A stretch of 64,000 bases of DNA from Pseudoalteromonas sp. MM1. Its GTDB lineage: Bacteria > Pseudomonadota > Gammaproteobacteria > Enterobacterales > Alteromonadaceae. The notes under the pieces are model-generated. The model was not told the origin of the DNA, made no database searches, and saw nothing but the letters and a program-made list of their open reading frames with translations. The stretch covers positions 1 to 64,000 of the forward strand of contig NZ_AP027923.1 in assembly GCF_030296835.1 (NCBI RefSeq). The letters run 5' to 3'. Each line of letters opens with the position of its first letter. Within the stretch, counting starts at the first letter, position 1. A program made the position numbers and the translations under genes. Of this stretch, positions 1 through 8,751 are shown piece after piece.

Positions 1-72
1 GTAGCGAGTATAGAGTGGCACAAAAGCAAGTATTTGAAACCCAATGGCAGGGGCGTCCGTAACTATGTTTAG
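1..72 (+). CDS. C-terminal end of an upstream gene (partial)
   Basis: Frame 1 is open from the first base of the window for 23 codons and ends at TAG (70-72). The next gene most likely starts at the ATG at 65, so the two would overlap by 8 bases, as is common between co-transcribed genes. The visible tail is basic (it ends GRGVRNYV) and I cannot assign it to a family. It could also be a chance open frame, because so little of it lies inside the window. Confidence 0.35.
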   Translation, partial: VASIEWHKSKYLKPNGRGVRNYV

Positions 73-1198
73 TACTAAGCTTCGCATAGTATTTATGTTT
101 GTTGTGATGCTTATTGCATCAGCGCTTATTGCTAATCATTTTACAGGGCGAGTGTTTAATTATCACGACCCGATAGGTGAAGTTAGGCGTATTTACAACG
201 ATTTAAACGTAACTCAGCCAAGTAAGCCATTAGTTAAATCACAACCCGAAAGCCCTAAAAAAACGCCTGCGAGCAGCTCTTTTGTACCTGCGCGTAATCA
301 CTCGCCTCAAGCAGATAAAACACAATGTACAGATATATCTTTAGGCGAGGTAAAATATAAACGTAACGGCGATATATACACTTGGACCGATAAGGCGGGA
401 GTTGCGCATTTTAGTGATACTAAGCCTAACTTTGCGGTATCTAAGTACGAAAGTAATTTTGCTGAGCCACTGGATTATTTTGACCTTACTTTAAAGACAC
501 CTAATTTACCCCCTTCATTTAGGCAAAAGCTTCAGATAAAACTTAATACCGTATTTAAGGTGTATGGACAAATTATTGGTGCGCATGCCTTAAAAAAAGT
601 AAAGCTAAATTTAACGGTATTACCTAATCGTAGGGCTTATAACGCCGTTATTAGGAACAATGGCGGCAATCCAGAAAATACAGCAGGGATGTATTTTCAT
701 GCAACTAACTCTGCGTTTATTAATTTTAGTGGCGAACAAAACACCATGAGAACGGCAGTCCACGAAGCAGTACATGCCATTAATAAAGCAGTTTTAGGGT
801 ACACGCCTAGGTGGTTAAATGAAGGGGTTGCTGAGTATTTTGAGTTTACCCATAACAATATGCAAACTGCTATTGTAGAGCCAAATCAAACCTGGGTACG
901 CAATAATAAGTTTACTAGAAACGTGTTTAGACTTAATCGGTTAACGGGGTTAAATGATACGTGGCAAAAAAGCGACAGTAGTATGCTTTACGCTAGTAGC
1001 TGGGCTGCAATTTATTTTTTAATGGATACCCAATCAGGCAGAATATTACTTAAAAATATTATGCTGGCAGAGCAGAAAAATCCCTGTAACAAGCTTTCGA
1101 AAGATCAATTAAACGCGATGTTATTTAAACATTTTCCTGCATTTAATCATGACTATTCAAAATGGTTAAAAATGCCATTTAAGCCACATAAATTTTAG
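65..1198 (+). CDS. Membrane-anchored DUF4124 protein with gluzincin-type (DUF1570-like) peptidase domain
   Basis: I chose the ATG at 65 over the one at 44 because it begins directly with a hydrophobic N-terminal segment (residues about 6-25), has AGGGG upstream and overlaps the end of the preceding frame. This gives 377 residues. After a Pro/Ser-rich linker, residues about 100-122 read GDIYTWTDKAGVAHFSDTKP, the signature of DUF4124 domains seen in envelope proteins of gammaproteobacteria. Residues about 233-257 contain HEAVH followed by LNEGVAEYF, the HExxH plus downstream Glu arrangement of zinc gluzincins and typical of DUF1570-like proteins. The domain calls rest on motif recognition. The inferred role is a periplasmic, inner-membrane-anchored zinc peptidase; its substrate is unknown. 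Confidence 0.75.
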   Translation: MFSTKLRIVFMFVVMLIASALIANHFTGRVFNYHDPIGEVRRIYNDLNVTQPSKPLVKSQPESPKKTPASSSFVPARNHSPQADKTQCTDISLGEVKYKRNGDIYTWTDKAGVAHFSDTKPNFAVSKYESNFAEPLDYFDLTLKTPNLPPSFRQKLQIKLNTVFKVYGQIIGAHALKKVKLNLTVLPNRRAYNAVIRNNGGNPENTAGMYFHATNSAFINFSGEQNTMRTAVHEAVHAINKAVLGYTPRWLNEGVAEYFEFTHNNMQTAIVEPNQTWVRNNKFTRNVFRLNRLTGLNDTWQKSDSSMLYASSWAAIYFLMDTQSGRILLKNIMLAEQKNPCNKLSKDQLNAMLFKHFPAFNHDYSKWLKMPFKPHKF

Positions 1199-1204
1199 TT
1201 TTTT

Positions 1205-2092
1205 GTTAGACGCGCATTGCTTTGGTTTAAAAGCAGGCTTTTACGGTGTTAATTTATTAAATAATGAGAAGCTGCGCTTCTAACGTGAGCAAGCTCGACG
1301 TCTACAAGCGCGATATAAAATCGCGCCTACACACCACATCCACGTCAGCGTAAATTTAACCTTGTAGACGCGCATTGCTTTGGTTTAAAAGCAGGCTTTT
1401 ACGTTGTTAATTTATTAAATAATGAGAAGCTGCGGTTCTAACGTGAGCAAGCTCGACGTCTACAAGCGAAATTAACCACAGAGAAGTAAAGGAGCAGTGA
1501 ATAACTAATCCCTAGGTTTCTTCTGTATATCGCTAAGCGCCTCTGTGTCCTAGGTGGTGCAATTAATGAGAAGCTGCGCTTCTAACGTGAGCAAGCTCAA
1601 CGTCTACAAGCGAAATTAACCACAGAGAAGTAAAGGAGCAGCACAGGAGCAGTGAATAACTAATCGCCGTGTTTTCTCTGTGTAGCGCTAAGCGCCTCTG
1701 TGCCCTCGGGGTGGTGCAATTAATGAGAAGCTGCGCTTCTAACGTGAGCAAGCTCGACGTCTACAAGCGAAATTTACCACAGAGAAGTAAAGGAGCAGTG
1801 AATAACTAATCCCTGTGTTTTCTCTGTGTAGCGCTAAGTGCCTCTGTGCCCTCGGTGGTGCAATTAATGAGAAGCTGCGCTTCTAACGTGAGCAAGCTCA
1901 ACGTCTACAAGCAAAATTAACCACAGAGAAGTAAAGGAGCAGAACAGGAGCAGTGAATAACTAATCCTTGGGTTTCTTCTGTATAGCGCGAAGTGCCTCT
2001 GTGCCCTCGGTGGTGCAATTAATGAGAAGCTGCGCTTCTAACGTGAGCAAGCTCGACGTCTATGAGCGCGGTATAAAATTGCGCCTGTATAT
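1205..2092 (+). repeat. Array of six intergenic hairpin repeats (forward orientation)
   Basis: A core of about 48 bases beginning AATGAGAAGCTGCGCTTCTA and ending GACGTCTACAAGCG occurs at 1263, 1421, 1565, 1722, 1866 and 2021, with spacings of 158, 144, 157, 144 and 155. The core contains the inverted repeat AGAAGC-TGC-GCTTCT. Copies 2-6 alternate with a second element of about 95 bases that starts ACCACAGAGAAGTAAAGG and ends CCTCGGTGGTGCAATT. The first two cores are each preceded by a near-identical block of about 55 bases starting TAGACGCGCATTGC. Short open frames inside are by-products of the repeat. Confidence 0.9.
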
Positions 2093-2458
2093 TAGTGCCT
2101 TTCTTTGTGTTTTTTACTCTGAGTAATTTATTTAAGTTTTAGTAACAATAAACGTAAACTTTTTAGTTGCGGTGGTGTCATAAAAAGAGTTGCTTTTTAT
2201 TGTTCGTTACAAATAAATAACGTGTTGGCTGGTTGCAAAATGAGCGCAAAGCTGTTGCCAGCGGTGCAGTGTGGTGCGCTGCGCTTACCAGTAGTTCATT
2301 AAATTTTAACATTGATTGCGTTGTGCATTTAATTAACGCAACCTAGTATTAAAGATTGACAGTACACACCCAAACAAAACATAATATTAACATTGGCTAC
2401 ACTTAAAAAGCATTTTGCCTAATTGTATTGCGTAAACTGGTTAAAGGAGGGAAGTATT
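2093..2458. other. Intergenic region upstream of the 2459 gene
   Basis: AT-rich non-coding stretch between the repeat array and the next gene. I see no convincing coding frame, RNA gene or strong inverted repeat. It presumably carries the promoter of the gene at 2459. The only clear signal is a ribosome binding site, AAAGGAGG, at 2443-2450. Confidence 0.5.
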
Positions 2459-3022
2459 ATGAACAAATTACTCATTGTATGCACTGTTACTGCTGCAACT
2501 TTGTATGTGTTTAAAAACGATTTGACCACCTTAGCTCAGAATACCCTATCCAACTCTATAACTAACACCACGGCTGTGCAGCCTGCTCAACCTCTGGTGG
2601 TAGATATAAAAGCAATGCCTACCAACCCCGATACAACTAATCAAAAAGGCGCAGCCCTTACTGAGCAAATAGTAATTACGCCACAAGAAGTGGGTGAATA
2701 CTCTGAGCTAGAAGGCGGTGTTAATACACAAAATACGGTTGATTTGGCCCAGTCAGAGCAAGTGTTTTTAAATAAAGTGCAAAGTAGTTTTGCTGAAAAG
2801 TCGTTATTTTTATATAGCTTTGAATGTAAACAAAACGATTGTAATGCGGGTATTGTAGCAACCGACGGCCAACCAAAACACGAAGACATAGCCGGCGTGT
2901 TAGCCGATTTATCGGCGTCGGAGGAGTTTGCTAATCACTCTGTGCAATTAGCGGGTGTGGCGGTTAATAATGATGGTATTTTGCAATACGATTTAAACAT
3001 TAAAAATATGCCTCACGAATAA
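2459..3022 (+). CDS. Hypothetical membrane-anchored periplasmic protein
   Basis: The start at 2459 is fixed by a near-perfect Shine-Dalgarno (AAAGGAGG, 2443-2450); an earlier ATG at 2423 is in frame but lacks one. The 187-residue product has an N-terminal hydrophobic segment (MNKLLIVCTVTAATLYVF) that could be an uncleaved anchor or signal peptide. A Thr/Asn/Pro-rich linker follows, then a small C-terminal domain from about residue 95. That domain contains two cysteines five residues apart (FECKQNDC), which could form a disulfide in the periplasm. I do not recognise the family. A terminator follows at 3040-3062, so it is probably monocistronic. Confidence 0.75.
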   Translation: MNKLLIVCTVTAATLYVFKNDLTTLAQNTLSNSITNTTAVQPAQPLVVDIKAMPTNPDTTNQKGAALTEQIVITPQEVGEYSELEGGVNTQNTVDLAQSEQVFLNKVQSSFAEKSLFLYSFECKQNDCNAGIVATDGQPKHEDIAGVLADLSASEEFANHSVQLAGVAVNNDGILQYDLNIKNMPHE

Positions 3023-3039
3023 AAAACGTTTAAACAAAC

Positions 3040-3062
3040 AGCGGCTTTATAGCCGCTTTTTT
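3040..3062 (+). terminator. Rho-independent terminator
   Basis: AGCGGCT-TTAT-AGCCGCT hairpin (3040-3057) followed by six T residues, 18 bases after the stop codon of the gene ending at 3022. Confidence 0.9.
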
Positions 3063-3118
3063 GTGCCTGTAACTCATTTATAATTGCTTTATTTAATACA
3101 AAGCCTAAAAGGGCAGTT

Positions 3119-3282
3119 ATACCAATCCGTAATAATGTTAAACGTGTCACTATCTGCGTTAAAAAAATCATGTTTACGACTGCATTGATGCAGAGGGTAG
3201 AGCAATGCAGGAGCAATTTTAAGTAGCGAATTTTTCCTCGCTATCAACACGTTTTGTTCCCTTAAACTACCTATTAATTATA
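3119..3282. mobile_element. MITE-like element, family A, copy 1 (right end decayed)
   Basis: Starts with ATACCAATCCGTAATAAT and shares internal blocks (AACGTGT, CTATCTGCGTTAAAAA, GCAATGCAGGAGCAATT, GCTATCAACACGTTTT) with the elements at 13271 and 33123. The right terminal repeat found in those copies is missing here, so the boundary near 3282 is approximate. It lies just beyond the stop codon of the converging gene at 3288. Confidence 0.75.
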
Positions 3283-3287
3283 TTTAG

Positions 3288-4916
3288 CTAATCTTTTGTT
3301 TTCATGTTTTTAGCGCGTTCTTCTGCATCTATTAAGGCCTGAGATTTAGGCGCTTTCTTTTTTTGCTCTATAACGGGCTTTTTGTCTGAGTTTGGGTCCC
3401 AGCTTTCATCTAGCGAAAGGTTTGCAAACGGGTTGTTTGCATCAGCTTGCTTAGGCGAACTCTCGGGGGCTGGCGCTGATTGAGCAGGTTGTGCCTCGTG
3501 AGCTGTGTTTATTGGTGTATCTAACCTTGGTTCGTTATCCGGTTTTACTGAAGCTGCTGTTTGTGCGCTTTCTTTGTTTGCTTTTAAGGGCGCATCAGGA
3601 TCGTAGGTACGAATTTCGGGCTCTTTAAAGTCGTGTTCGCCATTAAACGTGGTTTGCTCAAGCGCGCTATTGTCATTAGTCTCATGCAAGTGCGCGCTGG
3701 TATCTGGCTCTGTTATAGGGTTACTTGGCGCGGCAGGTTCGTTTATAAGCGTTGACTCTTGCGGTTTAACTTCTTCAATAGGAGCTGCTTTTGGAGTTTC
3801 AGCCGCACTGCTTTGAGGCTTACGCGTGCGCTTAACCGTAGGCGCATCAGGGTCAAACTCTCTCACTTCGGGCTCTGCAAAACCGTTTGCATTTTGTATA
3901 CGCGCTAAGGTGTTTTTAGCGGCGGCTTCAAACTCGGCAGTGTTTGGCTCTGGCGCTACTTTTTTAGGTTCAGGTGTTGGTGTATCTTCTTCTGGTTTAG
4001 CTTGCTGTGGCTCAACCTCTGTTGCAGGCGCCTTGGCAGGCATTGCCTCGCTTATTGGCGCATCAGGGCTCTCAGGCTCGCTCGGGGCCGAAATCGTTGG
4101 CACAACTGGTTTTGAAAGTTCATCACTTGGGGCTGGAGCCGTTTTGGGTGGTGCTACTTGCGCTGCGCTTTTGTTGTTATTTTTTGGAGCTGTAGCCGGT
4201 GGAGCAATAGGTGGCTCGGGCTTATTTTGCTTAGCGCGGCGTAAACGTATAACTACCATTGCGCCAATTAATACCACAATAAGCAGTAGTAAACTTGGTA
4301 ACAGTAATGAACTTGGCGGCTCTGCGGCAGGCGCAGGTATAACTACTGGCGCAGGTTTTGGCGTAGTATTAACCGTTGGCTGCTCAGTTTTAGGCTCTGT
4401 TTTTAGAGCCGTTGAAGATGCTGGTGGCTGCGCTTTTGTTTGGGTAACTTGGGGTGTTAACTCGCTGCTGTTAGGCGCAAGCTCGGTTGTAGGCGTACTT
4501 GGTGTATCTTTTTGTGTATTAATAGGTGCAGGCTCATTAATTTCTGAGTTTTGCTCGCTAATTTGGTTAGCGGGTTGAGTAGATGTTGTGGCCTTGCTCG
4601 CACTTTGTTTTATGGCTTCTTCTGCTGCATTTATTTGCTCAAGCAGCGCTTGCTCTTGCTCAGGAGTAAGCGCAGACGGTTCAGGCTCTTGTTCAACAAC
4701 TTGGGGCGCTATAGGTTTTGTTTGTACTTGCTTAGGTTTATTACAGTTTCTTTTAAAATCCCGTGAGGCCTTTCGGTACTGTTGGCTGGCTTTATTATTA
4801 CTGTACTGCTGCATTTCTTGTTTTATTAAAATGCACATGGCTTCGTTATAGGCGGCACTTTGGCTGCTGTAAAATAAAGCAAAGCAAAAAATAAGTTGAG
4901 AGAGTCTGGTAATCAT
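3288..4916 (-). CDS. Pro/Ala/Glu-rich single-pass membrane protein of unknown function
   Basis: The ATG at 4916 is preferred over the in-frame GTG at 4928 because it starts the signal peptide directly (MITRLSQLIFCFALFYSSQSAA). The 542-residue product has a short Cys-containing N-terminal domain (residues about 22-60), then a long Pro/Thr/Glu-rich linker. A strong transmembrane helix (about 203-222, SLLLPSLLLLIVVLIGAMVV) is followed by RLRRAK and a long Pro/Ala/Glu-rich tail. The tail carries two copies of a short motif, EPEVREFDPDAP and EPEIRTYDPDAP. The architecture loosely recalls FimV/TonB-like proteins with disordered tails, but I see no LysM or TPR domain, so I do not assign it. The long plus-strand open frames opposite it are shadows of its low-complexity composition. 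Confidence 0.75.
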   Translation of the reverse strand: MITRLSQLIFCFALFYSSQSAAYNEAMCILIKQEMQQYSNNKASQQYRKASRDFKRNCNKPKQVQTKPIAPQVVEQEPEPSALTPEQEQALLEQINAAEEAIKQSASKATTSTQPANQISEQNSEINEPAPINTQKDTPSTPTTELAPNSSELTPQVTQTKAQPPASSTALKTEPKTEQPTVNTTPKPAPVVIPAPAAEPPSSLLLPSLLLLIVVLIGAMVVIRLRRAKQNKPEPPIAPPATAPKNNNKSAAQVAPPKTAPAPSDELSKPVVPTISAPSEPESPDAPISEAMPAKAPATEVEPQQAKPEEDTPTPEPKKVAPEPNTAEFEAAAKNTLARIQNANGFAEPEVREFDPDAPTVKRTRKPQSSAAETPKAAPIEEVKPQESTLINEPAAPSNPITEPDTSAHLHETNDNSALEQTTFNGEHDFKEPEIRTYDPDAPLKANKESAQTAASVKPDNEPRLDTPINTAHEAQPAQSAPAPESSPKQADANNPFANLSLDESWDPNSDKKPVIEQKKKAPKSQALIDAEERAKNMKTKD

Positions 4917-4985
4917 AAAACACGGCACTTAAGTATCAATAGTTTGATTTTAAGCGCAAAATAAAAATATATCTAGGCTATAGCT

Positions 4986-5099
4986 TAGGGCGTGTTGATT
5001 TTTGTGGATTGAAATTTGTTCAATCTAGGGGCGATTAAATCGCGGTGCGAGGTTTGTAACCTAGTGAGATAAGTACAAACCATCCAACAACACGCCCTA
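4986..5099. mobile_element. MITE-like element, family B (114 bp)
   Basis: Perfect 12-base terminal inverted repeats, TAGGGCGTGTTG at 4986-4997 and CAACACGCCCTA at 5088-5099. The interior holds three small hairpins: GATTGAA/TTCAATC, GCGAT-TAA-ATCGC and AGGTT-TGT-AACCT. It has no coding capacity. It abuts the stop codon of dgt, so it may also affect dgt mRNA 3' ends. Confidence 0.8.
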
Positions 5100-5100
5100 G

Positions 5101-6564
5101 TTAGTCAATCACCATTAGGCTGCGGTATTCATCGTAAGCAAATTGGTCGGTCATGCCACTTATATAATCTTGAATGAGCCTACAGCGATAGTAAAACTCG
5201 TAAGCGGCAAAGTGGTCTGGCTCTTCTTGCATGGCATCAATGGCGTGTTGGTAGCTATTTAAGTGTTTTTTAGAAAGCTTTTTAATCAGCCGCGATTCGA
5301 TTAATAAGCGTGAATCGCCATTGAGTGCGCGTTTAAAGTCGTCGCTATTAAGTTGTAGCAGTGGTTTATAACAATCGAGCAGGCCGTTAATTATGCGATA
5401 GCCTTGTAGCTCGAGTTTTTCTACCTCTTTGTGAGAAAACACATGCTTAAGCGCAACTTGTTTTAGGGTTTTAGTAACGGCGTGTAAGTGGCTGCTATCT
5501 TCTAGTAGGGCTTGGTTAAAATCGCCATGGTAAATAGGTTCAATGTGCTCTATAAAACGCTTAGCGGCGTGGTTTACAAGCGGGTGAAGCAAAGCTACAC
5601 GCAGGTAAATAAAAAATTCGCTATTAAAATTATAAGGCTGCGCGTTGGCGCGCTCTAGCGCGTAATCAACTGCTTTATTTACAAAGTTTAGGTGTTCGGT
5701 GTCGTCAATGGTTAGGTTTATTAGGGCTTTTTTATATTCACTTTTTAACTGTTGGCAAAGCAGCTCGGTGGTTATTATGTCTTTTTCTACGGCGTCTTCT
5801 ATGTCGGCTAGGCAATACGAAATATCGTCGGCAGCTTCCATAATATAACTTGCTGGGTGGCGGCAATATGGCTCTATAACTAGCTCGTTTTGTAATGCCT
5901 CTACAAAGGTTTTTTCGCTGTAGTAGTAACCTACTTTTTTCATTAAGTAGTTTTTATTTTGTGGTATGTCTTTTGGGTTTAAGCCTGCAGGGCGGGTGTA
6001 TTTTAAAATGCCTGCACTTTGGCAATAGGTTAAGTTTAAGCCCAATAATGAATGAATTATACGTATGCCTTGCGCGTTACCTTCAAAGTTACAAATATCG
6101 TGCGCTAAGTGTTTAAAAATAACCCCTATGCCGGTATTTTGCTCTTGGCAGCGCGCAGGTGTAACGCTTGCTAAATTGTTATTAAACCAGTGGTTTATTG
6201 CGGCTTCACCAAAATGCCCAAAGGGTGGGTTGCCTATATCGTGCATTAGGCAGGCCATTTCTACTAGGCTTTCAAGCGGGCGTTCTAGCCCTTTTAAGCC
6301 AAACTCGCTTTGTTGCTCAAAACTTAAATTAGCAAAAATACGCTGTACTATAAAACGGCCAACTTGCTGAACTTCTAGTGAGTGAGTTAAGCGCGAGCGC
6401 ACCGCTGCGTTACGCTCTAGCGGAAAAACCTGGGTTTTTTGCTGCAGGCGGCGAATAGCGGCACTGTTAATTATGCGCCCGCGGTCGCTTTCCATTGCCA
6501 TTTGCAAATTTGCGGTGGTGCGATACATACGCGCTGGGGTTATTTTTTTACTAAAGTCGATCAT
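5101..6564 (-). CDS. dgt: Deoxyguanosinetriphosphate triphosphohydrolase (dGTPase)
   Basis: Hydrolyses dGTP to deoxyguanosine and triphosphate, affecting dNTP balance in the cytoplasm. The N-terminal region closely matches the E. coli Dgt pattern (SDRGRIINSAAIRRLQQKTQ, then VFPLERNAAVRSRLTHS). The HD-domain metal site is visible as RLTHS and LMHDIGNPPFGH (about residues 60 and 104), with a downstream AADDISYCLAD segment. The ATG at 6564 has GGAGAAACC directly upstream and is preferred to one at 6594, giving 487 residues, close to the E. coli length of about 505. The gene is transcribed away from the phosphodiesterase gene at 6687 and ends against MITE B. Confidence 0.93.
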   Translation of the reverse strand: MIDFSKKITPARMYRTTANLQMAMESDRGRIINSAAIRRLQQKTQVFPLERNAAVRSRLTHSLEVQQVGRFIVQRIFANLSFEQQSEFGLKGLERPLESLVEMACLMHDIGNPPFGHFGEAAINHWFNNNLASVTPARCQEQNTGIGVIFKHLAHDICNFEGNAQGIRIIHSLLGLNLTYCQSAGILKYTRPAGLNPKDIPQNKNYLMKKVGYYYSEKTFVEALQNELVIEPYCRHPASYIMEAADDISYCLADIEDAVEKDIITTELLCQQLKSEYKKALINLTIDDTEHLNFVNKAVDYALERANAQPYNFNSEFFIYLRVALLHPLVNHAAKRFIEHIEPIYHGDFNQALLEDSSHLHAVTKTLKQVALKHVFSHKEVEKLELQGYRIINGLLDCYKPLLQLNSDDFKRALNGDSRLLIESRLIKKLSKKHLNSYQHAIDAMQEEPDHFAAYEFYYRCRLIQDYISGMTDQFAYDEYRSLMVID

Positions 6565-6686
6565 GGTTTCTCCGTGAATAGCGCGCTGCGTCATTGATAT
6601 TTAATAAACTGGGTTTAATCTAGCAGTTTGTATCATAAAGTAACAACTTGCTTTAAAATAATTTTTTTGCATTTAAGGTAGTAAAA

Positions 6687-7907
6687 ATGAAGCTGTGGAT
6701 TTTAAAGGTAATGTTGTTTTGCCTTGCTTTAGGGACGAATAGCGCGTTTGCCGCGAAAGAGCAAACCGTTGTACTTATATCAATAGATGGCATGCGTTGG
6801 GATTACATAGAAAAACACGGCGCGCCTAATTTAAAAGCAATGGCTGCTAAAGGTGTTCGCGCACAAAAGTTGATGCCTGTTTACCCAACTAAAACATTTC
6901 CTAATCATATTTCTATTATTACTGGGTTGTTGCCGGTAAATCATGGCATTGTTGATAACAAATTTTGTGACAAAGCACGTAAAAACGAGTGTTATAGCAT
7001 GGGTAAAGCGCAAAACGACAGCACTTGGGTCAGCGGCATTCCACTTTGGAATTTAGCTAAAATGCAAGGCTTAAAGTCTGCTACTTATTTTTGGCCTGAG
7101 TCTGATGCACGCTTTAACGGTATGACGCCCGACTATTATTTTCATTATTCTAAATACAGTGACTACCAAAGCCGCGTTGATCAAATAATTCAATGGCTAA
7201 GCTTACCTAAAGCGCAGCGCCCGCGTTTTGTGGCAAGTTATTTTTCGCTGGTTGATAGTATGGGGCATGAGTTTGGGCCAGACGCACCACAAACCCGCGA
7301 TGCAGTTAAGCAATTAGATGAACTAATGGGGCAACTGCAAGCACGATTGAGTAAATTAGAGCAAGATATTAACCTTGTTATTGTGTCTGATCACGGTATG
7401 GCGCATGTAGATCCTAAGCAAAGTATTGATATTGCAACTTTACCTAAAAGCGATAACTTTATAGTTAAAAATACCGGCCCGCGTTTACTTATTTATGCAA
7501 AACCTGGGGTATCCAGTGCGCAAATTGCAACTTACAAGCAAGCATTACAGCACGCAGCAAACGGCCGATATACGGTGTTAAATGACCAGCAATTGGCGGA
7601 TTATCATTACAATAAAGGCACGCGTGTAGGGGACATTGTTGCGCAAACGAATGCACCTGCTGTGTTTACTAATGAGGGCAAAGCGATGTACTTAGGTACA
7701 CATGGCTATGCCTATACCGATGATATGGCGGCTACGTTCATTGCGGTAGGGCCTGCTTTTAAACAGGGGTTAAGCCTTGAAAAAGTAAGCAATCTTGATA
7801 TTTATCCTGTACTTGCAAAAGTAATGGGGCTTAAGCTGTTAAATAAAGTAGATGGCGATGGTAAAACACTTATGCCAGCTATTAAGCAAAAAATAGTAGT
7901 GCATTAA
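6687..7907 (+). CDS. Periplasmic nucleotide pyrophosphatase/phosphodiesterase (NPP family)
   Basis: A 406-residue member of the alkaline phosphatase superfamily with a signal peptide (residues 1-22, ending NSAFA). The metal- and substrate-binding pattern of type I phosphodiesterases is present: LISIDGMRWDY near the N-terminus, the nucleophile Thr in YPTKTFPNHIS, then DSMGHEFGP, VSDHGMAHV and THGYAY, which supply the remaining Asp/His ligands. The family hydrolyses phosphodiester or pyrophosphate bonds of nucleotides, so salvage of extracellular nucleotides is a reasonable inferred role. It is divergent from dgt, which suggests a nucleotide-related neighbourhood. The precise substrate cannot be read from the sequence. 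Confidence 0.88.
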   Translation: MKLWILKVMLFCLALGTNSAFAAKEQTVVLISIDGMRWDYIEKHGAPNLKAMAAKGVRAQKLMPVYPTKTFPNHISIITGLLPVNHGIVDNKFCDKARKNECYSMGKAQNDSTWVSGIPLWNLAKMQGLKSATYFWPESDARFNGMTPDYYFHYSKYSDYQSRVDQIIQWLSLPKAQRPRFVASYFSLVDSMGHEFGPDAPQTRDAVKQLDELMGQLQARLSKLEQDINLVIVSDHGMAHVDPKQSIDIATLPKSDNFIVKNTGPRLLIYAKPGVSSAQIATYKQALQHAANGRYTVLNDQQLADYHYNKGTRVGDIVAQTNAPAVFTNEGKAMYLGTHGYAYTDDMAATFIAVGPAFKQGLSLEKVSNLDIYPVLAKVMGLKLLNKVDGDGKTLMPAIKQKIVVH

Positions 7908-7908
7908 A

Positions 7909-7930
7909 AAAGAGCGCCAAGGCGCTCTAA
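7909..7930 (-). terminator. Rho-independent terminator of the protease gene
   Basis: AGAGCGCC-AA-GGCGCTCT hairpin (7911-7928). On the minus strand it is followed by a run of T residues (7905-7910), so it mainly terminates transcription from 7952-8695. It may also stabilise the 3' end of the converging phosphodiesterase mRNA. Confidence 0.85.
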
Positions 7931-7951
7931 AGGGAATAAGACTAACTTGGC

Positions 7952-8695
7952 TTATTTAAAATTAGCGATACTTGTTTTTGTATCGGTAACGGTACGAATA
8001 GCGTACGCTTGGCCAGTTACACCAAAGGCTAAGCCATTTACGCTCCAATTAGGGTTAGAGAAGTAATCGTACTGTGTTGCGCTACCGTAAACATGCGGGT
8101 AGGCCATAATGCTAGCAAATTCGTTTTGCACGCCATGACCCATACCATCAACATACACACCGCCCGAGGTATCACCTTGTTTGCGTGAGTGCGCTAAGCC
8201 TTGGTTGTGGCCCAGCTCGTGTACAAACGTAGTTGCGCCACAATCAATAGCCGTAATTGAGTACATGCGGTCGCTCATTGAGCTGTATAAATTACCGTTT
8301 GTACCTTGGCCAACCCAAGCTAAACCACACGAGATTAAACCATTGCCCGCACTTTGGCCGGTACCAAGTACAGCCACCATGTCGGCTTTCCAGCTAGTGC
8401 GTAAACCATCTACGTAGCTGCTGTTAGTCACTGCATCTAACCAATCTTCAGACGGTGTAATTGCGTAATCGCCTAGGTTTTCTGTGCCGGCTAAACGCAG
8501 CGTAATGTCTACCCCATTTTGGCTATAAACCTGGTTACTAAATGCGATCAGCTGGTTTATTTTGGTATTTATATTACTCGTAGCTGCGGCCGATTGGTCG
8601 GTATATAAAATACCAATATCAATCGTTACTGCCTGTGCTGCACTGGTTGCAAATAGTGCGCTGGCAATGGCTGCCGTAGTGATTAGTTTTTTCAT
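7952..8695 (-). CDS. Secreted zinc metalloprotease of the metzincin (reprolysin-like) clan
   Basis: The 247-residue product starts with a clear signal peptide (MKKLITTAAIASALFATSAAQA). It contains the full metzincin zinc signature HELGHNQGLAH (residues about 160-170) and a Met-turn, SIMAYPHVYG. These define a catalytic domain with three His ligands and a general-base Glu. The mature protein is essentially the catalytic domain alone, with no visible propeptide or sorting domain. Upstream in the same orientation, 56 bases away, is a gene whose product resembles metalloprotease propeptides (8752-9468). Likely role: extracellular or periplasmic proteolysis. Confidence 0.9.
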   Translation of the reverse strand: MKKLITTAAIASALFATSAAQAVTIDIGILYTDQSAAATSNINTKINQLIAFSNQVYSQNGVDITLRLAGTENLGDYAITPSEDWLDAVTNSSYVDGLRTSWKADMVAVLGTGQSAGNGLISCGLAWVGQGTNGNLYSSMSDRMYSITAIDCGATTFVHELGHNQGLAHSRKQGDTSGGVYVDGMGHGVQNEFASIMAYPHVYGSATQYDYFSNPNWSVNGLAFGVTGQAYAIRTVTDTKTSIANFK

Positions 8696-8751
8696 TTTTG
8701 TATTTCCTTACTTATGTAGTGGTTGGAAGTTTTACTGCTGATTTAGTTGGG

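Noticed and set aside
1205..2092. Regularly spaced repeats resembling a CRISPR array
   Set aside because: The spacing is about 144-158 bases, the intervening sequence is itself repeated rather than unique, and there are no cas genes.
3826..4578. 250-codon plus-strand open frame (and 4007-4195, 4588-4851)
   Set aside because: Antisense to a Pro/Ala/Glu-rich coding region whose composition keeps the opposite strand open; the minus-strand gene has a signal peptide and transmembrane segment and is clearly the real one.
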